Origin: Bacteroidales bacterium
GTDB lineage: Bacteria > Bacteroidota > Bacteroidia > Bacteroidales > UBA932
NCBI GenBank assembly: GCA_017509755.1
Contig: JAFWOY010000008.1
Location: 78,467 to 142,466 of the forward strand
Length of the DNA: 64,000 nucleotides
Reading direction: 5' to 3'
Below, piece after piece: positions 18,319 to 27,020 of this stretch. The position numbers and the translations under genes were made by a program. Numbering within the stretch: position 1 is the first letter of the stretch; each line of letters starts with the position of its first letter. Under the pieces are notes generated by a model. It did no database searches. It saw only the letters and a list, made by a program, of their open reading frames with translations, and was not told where the DNA came from.

Positions 18319-20207
18319 GGGTTAAAGCGATGGGTATTGAATACAATGAATTCTGTATTATTGAACATTTCCGTATCTTTCATCAGAAGGATCCGGTCTC
18401 CGGAAGAAAAGGCAAGCAGGTTGAGGACTTGCCGGAACCTGACACTGCTCTTAAACAGGATTTCTGCTTTTGTGTTGTCCACGAGCTGCAGCGTACCGTT
18501 ATCCAAAACAAACGAACGGATATCACCGGCAGCCTGTCCTCCGCAGAAATCCCCGCTCACACCCCAGGGGTTGGTCTTGAAAGGGGGCGTAAAGGAATCA
18601 TCGTCCAGATTGAGAATGCTCAGTCCGGACTGTGCACAGATAAGCACCTGATTCCGCAAACGGCACGGCCGGAAATAAGTCATTTGCGTGAACCGCATGC
18701 ACACCTCCCCATTTTCAAGGGTAACAGGAAGTTGAAAAGTGCTGTAAGACCCATCCAGCGCGTTGAAGCAATAGACATAGCGGGAAGGACTGTCCGACAA
18801 ACCCAGAAAACGATTGCGCGTATGGTCCAGATAGACCTGCGATAACTGCCAACCCGCATCATCTGAACCTGCCATCTGTTCCATGTCCGGAAAAGACATC
18901 TCATCATTCTTCCGGCTATCAAGGATACGCCAGTACCGCTTGCCATTGTCATCTTTTGTCAGCAACAGACCGAGACCATTGTCTGCAAAGTGTAGTTGGA
19001 AGGGGTACTTGGAGGGATCGACGAAAGGCTTGTCGCGCACCCGGATGATCTTTTGCTGGTGTCCGGTTTCTGCATCCAGGACAACGATCAGCCGCCCGGC
19101 CTGGTTGATGAGATAGAGACAGTCATTGTAATAATTGTAGGCCATCCAGTCCGGCGGGAAAGAAAGATCGAACTGTGTAAGGATATCCAGCGTATGCATG
19201 TCCATCTTGCAGACTCTGTCGGGTGATTTCATAACAATCCACATCCAGTTCTCATCTGCCGAAAGACAGGTAGCGGTCATCCTTCCTTCGACAGTCCTGA
19301 AACTGTCGCCGATCAGGAACGGAATCGAATCCCGGAATGTCACGCCATCCCGGTTCAGCGATTCTGCTTCAACCAGCACAGAGCCCTTGTAATCTCCCCC
19401 CTCACCAAGGTTGAAAGAATAGCTCCGATATTCCTTGTCCACAGGAGTGGCTTTCCTGATTTCCCAACCGGCCCGGTGCATCTGCCGGACATTCGTAACC
19501 GGCCGACTGAAATGGAGGTCCAAGATGACGCCGCCATCCCCGTCCGCAGCATTCCTGTCAAAAGCATCCCAGGACTCGATGCGGATGGGGACGTGCAGGA
19601 CTAATTTGAGCGTCAGCGTGTCATCCTGGGACAATACCCGGAAACTGCGCATCAGCGTATCACCCGCGAACAGGTTCTCCGGAAAATCCCACGAATAGTA
19701 CAGGAACGTATCTCCCTTTCCACTGCGTGTTTCAATCGTCATCTCCCCGGGATCATCCTCTACCCACCAATCCCAATTGGACTCAAGGCGGACGCTGTTT
19801 CTCCCTTTTGTCTTCGAAGTCTCGAAAATGGCCGGACTTCCGTCTTTGATGCGTATGTAAGAAGGTTCTTTTTTCAGGACGGCCGTATAATATACGGTCT
19901 TGTCCGCCTCGACATCAAAGCGGAAGATGGCATCGACAAACCCGTCGCAATGGACAAAAAGGCGGACGACACCCACCGCCAGACGTTCTAGAAGCAAAGA
20001 GCCGTCATCCCCGTTCTGGTGAATATAATCATTGCTCCCTACCCCGATCAAAACAAGCTGCAGCGGAGTGCCGGATTCATCCGTAAACAGGACGCAGAGA
20101 TTTCCCTTTTCTTCAGCATGTTCCAGCTCGTGCCGGTTACAGGAAAACGATCCCGCGCAGAGCAGCAGAAGAAAGAAAACCCAGCGTATGGAACGTAGAT
20201 TCTGCAT
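18315..20207 (-). CDS. Large lipoprotein, probable beta-propeller, unknown function
   Basis: 630 residues from MQNLRSIRWVFFLLLLCAGS; the lipobox is AGSFSC. An earlier in-frame ATG would remove the signal from the N-terminus. The first 250 residues are beta-rich with an Ig-like or BACON-like feel (tracts SNWDWWVEDDPGEM and DDTLTLKLVLHV). From about 300 on, repeated blade-like units (CLSADENWMWIVMKSPDRV, CLYLINQAGRLIVVLDAETG, SRYVYCFNALDGSYSTFQL) suggest a beta-propeller. No catalytic motif is seen. It sits between the aldo/keto reductase and the nitroreductase and could be an outer-surface binding protein. Function unknown. Confidence 0.7.
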   Translation of the reverse strand: MQNLRSIRWVFFLLLLCAGSFSCNRHELEHAEEKGNLCVLFTDESGTPLQLVLIGVGSNDYIHQNGDDGSLLLERLAVGVVRLFVHCDGFVDAIFRFDVEADKTVYYTAVLKKEPSYIRIKDGSPAIFETSKTKGRNSVRLESNWDWWVEDDPGEMTIETRSGKGDTFLYYSWDFPENLFAGDTLMRSFRVLSQDDTLTLKLVLHVPIRIESWDAFDRNAADGDGGVILDLHFSRPVTNVRQMHRAGWEIRKATPVDKEYRSYSFNLGEGGDYKGSVLVEAESLNRDGVTFRDSIPFLIGDSFRTVEGRMTATCLSADENWMWIVMKSPDRVCKMDMHTLDILTQFDLSFPPDWMAYNYYNDCLYLINQAGRLIVVLDAETGHQQKIIRVRDKPFVDPSKYPFQLHFADNGLGLLLTKDDNGKRYWRILDSRKNDEMSFPDMEQMAGSDDAGWQLSQVYLDHTRNRFLGLSDSPSRYVYCFNALDGSYSTFQLPVTLENGEVCMRFTQMTYFRPCRLRNQVLICAQSGLSILNLDDDSFTPPFKTNPWGVSGDFCGGQAAGDIRSFVLDNGTLQLVDNTKAEILFKSSVRFRQVLNLLAFSSGDRILLMKDTEMFNNTEFIVFNTHRFNP

Positions 20208-20212
20208 CCGGC

Positions 20213-21586
20213 TTATCCCAAATCCTTGACCAACTTGTGAATCTTGCGCATCTGGTCGGGGATGCGGATGCGCTGCGGGCACTTGGGGACGCAGACATTG
20301 CAGGCTACGCAATTGGAAGCGTCAGTGCCTTGTGCGAGGGTCGCATAGCGCTTGAGGAACGCTTTCTTCTTCTCTTTGAAGTCTTTGTCCTTCTTGTTCT
20401 TGGGATCGGGCAGCATCAGCTCGTCGCTGAGCGCGTTATAGACGCCGAAAACGCCCGGGATCTCCACGCCGCGCGGGCAAGGCATACAATAACGGCAGGC
20501 CGTGCACGGGATATGGGGATTGGCATTGTAGAGCCGGGCCATCTCCAGCATGTAGGCATTGTCTTCCGCCGTCATCGGCTTGAAATGGCTGAAGGTATAG
20601 ACGTTCTCCATGAGCTGCTGCATGTTCGACATACCACTGAGCGTGCACATCACGGCCGCGGGCGTCGAGGCAAAAGTCAGTGCGGCCGCCGCCGGTGTGA
20701 ACTGCGGGAATCGCTGCTGAATGCGGGCCTTCAGCCCGTCCGAAACATTGGCCAGCGCGCCGCCGCGGATGGGCTCCATGATGACGACCGGGATGTTCTT
20801 CTCGGCCAGCATTTTGTAGAGCGTTTCCGAATCGCAGGGTTCGTTGCTGTCCTCAAGCGGCATGTCCTTCCAGTCCACATAATTCATCTGGATCTGCACG
20901 AATTCCCACGTGTAAGGCAGGGCCAGCAACTGGCGGAGCGCCTCGTTCGAACCGTGGAACGAGAAACCCAGGTGACGGATCACACCTTTTTTCTTCTGCT
21001 CCAGCAGCCAATCCAGCAGCCCGTTGTCCTTGAACCGGTGGTTGAAGTCGGCCATATCGGAGATGGAGTGCAACAGGAAATAATCGAAATAGGTGGTGCG
21101 TAGATTCTTCAGCGACCGGGCGAACATCTCCTTGCAGGCCGTCAGGTCGGCATTGGAGAAACTCGACATCTTCGTGGCGAGGAAATAGCTCTCACGCTTG
21201 TGCTTGCTGAGAGCCTCTCCCGTCGCGCGCTCCGAATCGCCATAAGCCGGGGCCGTGTCGAAATAGTTGATGCCGTGTTCGAGGGCATAGTCGATCATCT
21301 GGTTGATCTGCTCCTGGTCGAGGGGCGCGCGGCGGCCGGCGCCGGCTTTGCGCGGGAAGCGCATGCAACCCATGCCGAGAAGGCTGATGCTCTCGCCGTT
21401 CAGGCTCTTCCAAGTGCGGTGTATGACCTGGTCGCCTTTCGCGGGCTCGGTGAATTTCTGCTGTGCGGGATTCAAGCCGGCCATTTTCAAGGGCGCAGCG
21501 ACAAGGGAACTGGAAGCGGCAAGGCCTGCCCCTGCCAGCATCATGGCGCGGATGGCCTCGCGCCGGGACATGTTGTTCTTATCCAT
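20213..21586 (-). CDS. Aldo/keto reductase with C-terminal 2[4Fe-4S] domain, Tat-type signal
   Basis: 457 residues from MDKNNMSRREAIRAMMLAGA, where SRREA followed by an Ala/Gly/Leu-rich stretch looks like a twin-arginine signal. The AKR barrel spans about 55-370: GMGCMRFPRK, YFDTAPAYGDSE (catalytic Asp/Tyr), ATKMSS (catalytic Lys), DYFLLHSISD and VIMEPIRGG. The tail has two cysteine clusters, CTACRYCMPCPRG and CVACNVCVPKCP, which would each hold a 4Fe-4S cluster. Such fusions reduce an unknown carbonyl with electrons passed through the clusters. Five bases upstream of the propeller-like lipoprotein, so likely co-transcribed. Confidence 0.88.
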   Translation of the reverse strand: MDKNNMSRREAIRAMMLAGAGLAASSSLVAAPLKMAGLNPAQQKFTEPAKGDQVIHRTWKSLNGESISLLGMGCMRFPRKAGAGRRAPLDQEQINQMIDYALEHGINYFDTAPAYGDSERATGEALSKHKRESYFLATKMSSFSNADLTACKEMFARSLKNLRTTYFDYFLLHSISDMADFNHRFKDNGLLDWLLEQKKKGVIRHLGFSFHGSNEALRQLLALPYTWEFVQIQMNYVDWKDMPLEDSNEPCDSETLYKMLAEKNIPVVIMEPIRGGALANVSDGLKARIQQRFPQFTPAAAALTFASTPAAVMCTLSGMSNMQQLMENVYTFSHFKPMTAEDNAYMLEMARLYNANPHIPCTACRYCMPCPRGVEIPGVFGVYNALSDELMLPDPKNKKDKDFKEKKKAFLKRYATLAQGTDASNCVACNVCVPKCPQRIRIPDQMRKIHKLVKDLG

Positions 21587-21596
21587 GGAATTGAAT

Positions 21597-22583
21597 TTAT
21601 ATGATTTCAAAACGATAAATGGTATTCTGGGTATAGGTTTCGCCCGGGCGAAGCACCGTGGAAGGGAAGTCCGGATGATTGGGCGAGTCGGGGAAATGCT
21701 GCGTCTCCAGCACGACACCGCAGTCCGGGCGGCCGGTATAGAGCTGCAAGCCCGGCTGGTCCGTGTAGATTTTCAGCAGAATCCCGGTAGCGGGTTCACA
21801 AAGCTCGACCGCCGGCTCTCCGGAACCGCCGCGCAGGACGAAATTGTGGTCGAATTCGGGTGTCACCGGCTTTCCGGCGCGGAAATCGAACGGTGTTCCC
21901 TCAACCGGCGCAATCTCTCCGGTCGGAATCAGTTCGGCATCAACCGGCGTATAGGAATCCGCCTTGATCTTCAGGATATGGGACGTTGTCAGGCCTTCTC
22001 CGCTGCCGTGGAGATTAAACCAGGCGTGCAGGGTCGGATTGAGGATTGTGGGTTTGTCGCTTACTGCGGCGTACTGCAGCACCAACTCGTTCTTGTCCGT
22101 CAGCGTGCAGAGCACGGAAATCTCCAGATTGCCCGGGTAACCTTCCTCGCCGTCGGGCGAGATGCGCGTCATCAAAAGGGAGCATTCCGATACGGGAACC
22201 AGCGTCCACTCCTGCTTGTCAAAGCCGGCCCGCCCGCCGTGCAGATGATTATCTCCCTCATTGACAGATAATTGATACGTATATCCATCCAGCTCGAAAC
22301 GGCCGTCGGCAATCCGGTTGCCGAAGCGGCCGACAATCGGCTGGCGGTAATCCGGATCCGTCTGGCAGGCTGCCGCATCTGCACAGCCCCACACGACATT
22401 CTTCATCGTTCCGTCTTTCGCAGGCACTTCCAGCCGCAGGAGCCGGCCGCCCGTCGTGCAGAAAGTGGCGGTCATCCCGTTCTCGTTGCGGATGGTGAAG
22501 ACCTGCTCCGGAGCTGCCTTACGGCAAGCCGGGAGCAGCAGCGACAAGGCCAAAACGGCGCAAAATATTTTGATTATCCTCAT
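21597..22583 (-). CDS. galM: Aldose 1-epimerase, secreted lipoprotein form
   Basis: 328 residues from MRIIKIFCAVLALSLLLPAC, a lipoprotein signal; the frame is open 73 codons further upstream but without homology. GalM interconverts alpha and beta anomers of hexoses. Family motifs: GNRIADGRFELDGYTYQL, NHLHGGRAGFDKQEW (catalytic His), PTILNPTLHAWFNLHGSG (second catalytic His) and HNFVLRG. The C-terminal FPDSPNHPDFPSTVLRPGET carries the usual P-N-P/H-P loop. Divergent from a GH2 glycoside hydrolase, so the two probably act on the same sugar outside the cytoplasm. Confidence 0.93.
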   Translation of the reverse strand: MRIIKIFCAVLALSLLLPACRKAAPEQVFTIRNENGMTATFCTTGGRLLRLEVPAKDGTMKNVVWGCADAAACQTDPDYRQPIVGRFGNRIADGRFELDGYTYQLSVNEGDNHLHGGRAGFDKQEWTLVPVSECSLLMTRISPDGEEGYPGNLEISVLCTLTDKNELVLQYAAVSDKPTILNPTLHAWFNLHGSGEGLTTSHILKIKADSYTPVDAELIPTGEIAPVEGTPFDFRAGKPVTPEFDHNFVLRGGSGEPAVELCEPATGILLKIYTDQPGLQLYTGRPDCGVVLETQHFPDSPNHPDFPSTVLRPGETYTQNTIYRFEII

Positions 22584-22599
22584 AGAATCCGTATATTTG
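22569..22599 (+). promoter_or_regulatory. Promoter of the GH2-DUF3298-cdd operon (TTTG-N19-TATATTTG)
   Basis: TTTG (22569-22572), 19 bases, then TATATTTG (22592-22599), an exact match to the Bacteroidota consensus, 18 bases before the GH2 start. The -33 element overlaps the first codons of divergent galM. Confidence 0.65.
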
Positions 22600-22617
22600 A
22601 TAGATAAATCCAAAGAT

Positions 22618-24423
22618 ATGAAAAAATTGGCATATTTCCTTCTCCTGCTCGGTCTGTGTCCGTTTTTTACAGCTACGGCGCAGTCCTGGCAGCCGGCTGG
22701 CGACCACATCCGTACCCCCTGGGCCGACCAGGTGAATCCGGCCGCGCCCCTGCCCGAATACCCACGCCCGCTGATGCAACGGGCGGAGTGGATGAACCTC
22801 AACGGCCTGTGGGATTATGCCGTGTTACCCTGCGACCAGGCGTATGCGAAACCGGACGGCCAGATTCTCGTCCCCTATTGCATTGAATCGAGCCTCTCCG
22901 GGGTCGGCCGGACAGTCGGCGCAGACAACAACCTTTGGTACAGCCGCCGCTTTGCCTTGCCCAAACATTGGAAAGGCCAGCGCGTCCTGCTGCATTTCGG
23001 CGCCGTGGACTGGCGGGCCGACATCTGGGTGAACGGCATCAAGGCCGGCTCGCACACCGGTGGCTACACGCCCTTCCACATAGACATCACCGACGCCTTG
23101 CAAGCCGGCGACAATACGCTGCTCATCAAAGTCTGGGACGGTACCGACACCGGTTTCCAGCCGCGCGGCAAGCAAGTTTCCAAACCGAGCGGTATCTGGT
23201 ACACTTCTGTCACCGGTATCTGGCAGACCGTCTGGCTGGAGCCTGTCTCCCAGCAGCATATCGAGAACCTGCGGATTACCCCCGACCTTGACGCACGCTG
23301 CTTCCGCATCCTGGCCGAAGGCGTGGAGCGCGGCCTGGTGGAAATCGCGCTGAAAGCGGAGGGACGCACCGTGGCTACGGCCCGCGCGCTGGCAGGTGCC
23401 GAAGCCGAAATCCAGGTACCCGATCCCCACTGCTGGACTCCGGACGACCCGTTCCTTTACGACTTGGAAGTCCGCCTGCTGGCAGACGGGAAACTGATCG
23501 ACAAGGTACAGAGCTACTGTGCCATGCGCAAGATCGGCATGGCGGCCGGCAAAGACGGCATCCTGCGCTTGACCCTCAACGACAAACCCATCTTCCAATA
23601 CGGCCCGTTGGATCAGGGCTGGTGGCCGGACGGTCTCTACACGGCTCCGACCGACGAAGCGCTGGCTTTCGACATCCAGAAAACCAAAGACTGGGGATTC
23701 AACCTGATCCGCAAACACGTCAAGGTGGAACCTGCCCGCTGGTATTACCACTGCGACCGGCTCGGCATCCTTGTCTGGCAGGACATGCCCAGCGGCGACC
23801 TCCACGGCAGCTGGCAGAACACCCGCTGGTACCAGGGCACAGAATTCGTCCGCAGCGCCGCCTCCGAAGCCTGTTACCGCAAAGAGTGGCAGGAGATCAT
23901 GGACTATCTTTACAGCGAGCCCTGCATCGTGGCCTGGGTCCCCTTCAACGAAGGATGGGGCCAGTTCAAGACCCTTGAGATCACGACCTGGACCAAACAG
24001 CACGATCCGTCCCGCCTGGTCAATTCAGCCAGCGGCGGCAACCATTTCCTCGCGGCCGGGGACATCCTCGACCTGCACAACTATCCGCAGCCCGACCTGT
24101 ATCTCTATGATGCGAAGCGGGTGAATGTGCTGGGCGAATACGGCGGCATCGGCATGCCCGTAGAGGGACATCTCTGGACGCCCGACCGCAACTGGGGCTA
24201 TATCAAGTTCGCCAGCCCGAAAGAGGTGACCGACGAATATGTGAAATACGCCCGCCAGCTCCAGGAGATGATAGCCCGCGGCTTTTCAGCGGCCATCTAT
24301 ACCCAGACCACCGACGTCGAGATTGAAGTCAACGGCCTGATGACCTACGACCGGAAAGTCGATAAGGTGGATATCCCCCGCATCCGCGCGGTCAACCAGG
24401 AAGTCATTCAAACCCTGCCATAA
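22618..24423 (+). CDS. Glycoside hydrolase family 2 protein, secreted
   Basis: 601 residues from MKKLAYFLLLLGLCPFFTAT, a signal peptide; the frame is open 54 codons upstream but inside galM. GH2 architecture is visible: jelly-roll sugar-binding domain about 40-205 (MNLNGLWDYAVLP, DIWVNGIKAGSHTGGYTPFH), Ig-like domain about 215-315, and a TIM barrel from about 320 with the acid/base Glu in AWVPFNEGWGQF and a candidate nucleophile Glu in NVLGEYGGIG. Members act as beta-galactosidases, beta-glucuronidases or beta-mannosidases; the specificity is not readable here. The stop overlaps the next start by one base. Divergent galM supports a galactoside role. Confidence 0.88.
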   Translation: MKKLAYFLLLLGLCPFFTATAQSWQPAGDHIRTPWADQVNPAAPLPEYPRPLMQRAEWMNLNGLWDYAVLPCDQAYAKPDGQILVPYCIESSLSGVGRTVGADNNLWYSRRFALPKHWKGQRVLLHFGAVDWRADIWVNGIKAGSHTGGYTPFHIDITDALQAGDNTLLIKVWDGTDTGFQPRGKQVSKPSGIWYTSVTGIWQTVWLEPVSQQHIENLRITPDLDARCFRILAEGVERGLVEIALKAEGRTVATARALAGAEAEIQVPDPHCWTPDDPFLYDLEVRLLADGKLIDKVQSYCAMRKIGMAAGKDGILRLTLNDKPIFQYGPLDQGWWPDGLYTAPTDEALAFDIQKTKDWGFNLIRKHVKVEPARWYYHCDRLGILVWQDMPSGDLHGSWQNTRWYQGTEFVRSAASEACYRKEWQEIMDYLYSEPCIVAWVPFNEGWGQFKTLEITTWTKQHDPSRLVNSASGGNHFLAAGDILDLHNYPQPDLYLYDAKRVNVLGEYGGIGMPVEGHLWTPDRNWGYIKFASPKEVTDEYVKYARQLQEMIARGFSAAIYTQTTDVEIEVNGLMTYDRKVDKVDIPRIRAVNQEVIQTLP

Positions 24424-25196
24424 TGAAACGTTTTTTTACCATCCTTACCGCAACGCTCCTGCTGCTTCCGGCTTGCACGGACAACGATTCCATCCGTACC
24501 GAGAACCTTTCGCTGAACGATGAAACGCCCTTCAGCGAAGGAAGCCAGTTCAGTCTCAACCTGGATTTCAATGTGGATTTCCCCGTTTCCGGTTTTGAGA
24601 AAGAAGAGCTGGCCCAGGTCCGCAAGACCATCCGGAAAGCGTGTTTCGGCGATGCCTATGCCGACTTCACGGCTCCCGTCAAAGAATTGGCGCAGGCTGT
24701 ACGCGACGAGTATGCGGCGGATTACGTCAGTTCGAACGAATCATTCCTCCGGGATATGGAAATCACCGAAGCGGAGGCCAACAACCTCAACTGGAGTTTC
24801 GACATCAAGGGCTCTTTCGGTGAAACCTACGGGGACTATATCAACTATATCGTGGAACGCTATGACTATATGGGCGGCGCCCATGGCATATACGGCCTCT
24901 TCCCCATCGTGTTCGACCGCAAGACCGGCCAGACGGTCACCGCCGAGGTCTTCACCAACGGCGTCAGCCGCGAGCGGCTGACCGAACTCATCGACCAGCA
25001 CAAGTTCGACGAACTCGAAGACATGATCGATGACGATATCAACCGCGAAGACATCTTCTATGTAGAAGTCATCGAACCGAGTAATTACTTCTCCGTCGGG
25101 GAGAAAGGCCTGACTTATTATTACCAGCCCTACGACGTGGCCCCCTACGTCATCGGCCTCATTACTATTACAATTCCCTGGGAGGAAATGCGATGA
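24423..25196 (+). CDS. DUF3298-type lipoprotein (RsiV-like fold)
   Basis: 257 residues with a lipobox signal (MKRFFTILTATLLLLPAC). The second half has the DUF3298 pattern: SFDIKGSFGETYGDYINYIV, MGGAHGIYGLFPIVFDRKTG and the terminal YYYQPYDVAPYVIGLITITI. The GGAHG motif is the best marker. Related domains occur in the anti-sigma factor RsiV and in lysozyme-binding proteins; a direct role here is unknown. It overlaps the GH2 stop by one base (TAATG) and the cdd start by four (ATGA), so all three are translationally coupled. Confidence 0.78.
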   Translation: MKRFFTILTATLLLLPACTDNDSIRTENLSLNDETPFSEGSQFSLNLDFNVDFPVSGFEKEELAQVRKTIRKACFGDAYADFTAPVKELAQAVRDEYAADYVSSNESFLRDMEITEAEANNLNWSFDIKGSFGETYGDYINYIVERYDYMGGAHGIYGLFPIVFDRKTGQTVTAEVFTNGVSRERLTELIDQHKFDELEDMIDDDINREDIFYVEVIEPSNYFSVGEKGLTYYYQPYDVAPYVIGLITITIPWEEMR

Positions 25197-25663
25197 AGAA
25201 ACAATTGACCATCAACTATGAAGAGTACGCCGCGCAGAAAGAGCTGCCCGCTGCGGACCGCGCCTTGCTCAACGATGCGATTGACGCCCTGAAAGGTTCT
25301 TATGCCCCCTACTCCCGTTTCAATGTAGGCGCAGCGGTCCGGTTGGCCGACGGCACTGTCGTCAAAGGCGCAAATCAGGAAAACGCCGCTTTTCCTTCCG
25401 GTCTGTGTGCCGAACGGACGGCAATGTTCGCCGCCAGCGCCCAGCATCCGGGTGTGCCGTTCGAGGCGATTGCGGTGGTCTGCGCCCGCGAAGGACAGTT
25501 GATGGCCAACCCGGGGTCGCCCTGCGGCGCCTGCCGCCAGGTGATGGCCCAGTACGAACGGGAAGCCGGCAAACCGCTGCACATCATCCTGGGCAGCGGC
25601 GCGACCATCTACACGCTGGATGGCGTGGAGTCACTTATGCCATTTGTATTCAACGATTTATAA
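25193..25663 (+). CDS. cdd: Cytidine deaminase
   Basis: 156 residues. The zinc-dependent deaminase motifs are present: SYAPYSRFNVGAAVRLADG near residue 36, NAAFPSGLCAERTA containing the Cys-Ala-Glu zinc/proton-shuttle triad, and PCGACRQV with the other two zinc cysteines. It converts cytidine and deoxycytidine to uridine forms in pyrimidine salvage. Homotetrameric small-type enzymes are about 130 residues, so this copy is slightly long at the N-terminus. Third gene of an ATGA-linked operon after GH2 and DUF3298. The SRP RNA gene converges on its 3' end. Confidence 0.95.
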   Translation: MKKQLTINYEEYAAQKELPAADRALLNDAIDALKGSYAPYSRFNVGAAVRLADGTVVKGANQENAAFPSGLCAERTAMFAASAQHPGVPFEAIAVVCAREGQLMANPGSPCGACRQVMAQYEREAGKPLHIILGSGATIYTLDGVESLMPFVFNDL

Positions 25664-25696
25664 AATGAAAAACGCCTTCAGGTCCGGGCACAAAGA

Positions 25697-25797
25697 AAGG
25701 GTAAGCTGGATATATCGCACCGCTACAACCACCTACCCTTGCTGCGGTCAAGCCCTGGGGGAGTTCAGTGGGAGCTGGTCGTATATGACTTACCCCG
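25697..25797 (-). ncRNA. ffs: Signal recognition particle RNA, bacterial small type
   Basis: On the minus strand the two ends pair (GGGTAAG with CTTACCC, plus flanking bases), giving a long rod. At its apex is the SRP core: CCCCCAGG, ten bases, then AGCAAGGG. In E. coli 4.5S RNA, CAGG and AGCAG flank an apical stretch of the same ten-base length, so the symmetric internal loop that binds Ffh is conserved. A TACCTTTG promoter box lies just upstream, putting transcription start at about the first paired base. Length near 100 nt is typical. The apical stem is short (two pairs), and exact ends are estimated. Confidence 0.88.
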
Positions 25798-25800
25798 GCA

Positions 25801-25808
25801 CAAAGGTA
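25801..25808 (-). promoter_or_regulatory. Promoter -7 box of the SRP RNA gene
   Basis: Minus-strand TACCTTTG fits TAnnTTTG and sits four bases outside the paired ends of the SRP RNA. The nearest TTTG on that strand is 23 bases upstream (25835-25832), inside mnmA, a little far for a -33 element. Confidence 0.55.
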
Positions 25809-25825
25809 CACATTTTTTTGAATAA

Positions 25826-27010
25826 ATGAAGCAAAATTCCAGGATCTGCATCGGACTGTCCGGCGGCGTCGATTCCAGTGTGGCCGCTTGGCTGCTGAAA
25901 CAGCAGGGATACGACGTGTTTGCGCTCTTCATGCAGAACTGGCACGATACCACCGGCACCCTGCACGGAGCTTGTGAATGGGAAGAAGACCGCGCTGTTG
26001 CGGAAATGGTCGCCCGAAAGATCGGCATCCCCTTCCACTTCGTGGATCTGAGCGACGTGTACCGCCAGCGGGTCGTGGATTATATGTTCAGCGAATACGA
26101 GAAAGGGCGCACGCCCAATCCCGACGTACTCTGCAACCGTGAGATCAAATTCGACGCTTTCTGGGAAGCGGCCAAGGCCCTCGGGGCGGACTTTGTAGCC
26201 ACAGGGCACTATTGCCGCAAAGACAGCTTTACCGATGCCGACGGCCACACCATTTACCGGATCCTTGCCGGAAGCGACCCGAACAAGGACCAGAGTTATT
26301 TTCTCTGCCAGCTTTCCCAGGAACAGCTCGCCACGGCCCTTTTCCCCATTGGGGACATCACCAAACCCGAAGTGCGGCGGATTGCCCGCGAGGCGGGCCT
26401 TCCCAGCGCGGAAAAGAAAGACAGCCAGGGCATCTGCTTTGTGGGCAAGGTGGACCTTCCGGTCTTCCTGCAGCAGAAGCTCAAGAGCCGCGAAGGCGAT
26501 ATCATAGAGATTCCCCGCAGTTTCTATGATGGCCGACCTGAGCCGCAGACCCTTGAAGAAATGGCCGAGCCCATCCACTACCGCCGGGAAGACGGCAAGG
26601 TGATCGGCCGGCACATCGGAGCCCAATACTACACCATCGGACAGCGCAAGGGACTGGGCATCGGCGGACATGCCGAATCCTGCTTCCTGATTGCCAATGA
26701 CATCCCCAACAACCTGATCTTCGTCGGGGAAGGTGACAGCCATCCGGGCCTCTGGCGAAGGGCGCTCCGCATCCGCCCCGAAGAAACACACTGGATCCGT
26801 CCGGACCTGCAGTTGCAACCCGGACAGGAACAGCGGTACCAGGTACGCATCCGTTACCGCCAGCCGCTGCAGGAAGCCGTGCTTCACTGCCGCGCCGACG
26901 GACTTTATATCTTGTTTGACACCCCGCAGCGCGGCATTACGCCCGGACAGTTCGCCGTCTGGTACGCGACTGACGGAGAGATGCTTGGCAGCGGGGTGAT
27001 TGATCACTGA
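25826..27010 (+). CDS. mnmA: tRNA-specific 2-thiouridylase
   Basis: 394 residues. MnmA activates U34 of Lys, Glu and Gln tRNAs with ATP and inserts sulfur. The PP-loop SGGVDSS is at residues 12-18, followed by the N-type stretch ALFMQNWHD, GRTPNPDVLCNREIKFDAF with the catalytic Cys, GADFVATGHYCRK, GSDPNKDQSYFLCQL and KKDSQGICFVGKV with the second catalytic Cys. The C-terminal beta-barrel (IGQRKGLGIGG, then ITPGQFAVWY) is complete. It begins a plus-strand run with an HI0933 flavoprotein 10 bases downstream. Cytoplasmic. Confidence 0.96.
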   Translation: MKQNSRICIGLSGGVDSSVAAWLLKQQGYDVFALFMQNWHDTTGTLHGACEWEEDRAVAEMVARKIGIPFHFVDLSDVYRQRVVDYMFSEYEKGRTPNPDVLCNREIKFDAFWEAAKALGADFVATGHYCRKDSFTDADGHTIYRILAGSDPNKDQSYFLCQLSQEQLATALFPIGDITKPEVRRIAREAGLPSAEKKDSQGICFVGKVDLPVFLQQKLKSREGDIIEIPRSFYDGRPEPQTLEEMAEPIHYRREDGKVIGRHIGAQYYTIGQRKGLGIGGHAESCFLIANDIPNNLIFVGEGDSHPGLWRRALRIRPEETHWIRPDLQLQPGQEQRYQVRIRYRQPLQEAVLHCRADGLYILFDTPQRGITPGQFAVWYATDGEMLGSGVIDH

Positions 27011-27020
27011 GTAAACTGGG

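Noticed and set aside
25664..25825. Riboswitch or leader for mnmA in the cdd-mnmA gap
   Set aside because: The structure and conserved loop are on the minus strand and match SRP RNA, with a promoter in that direction.
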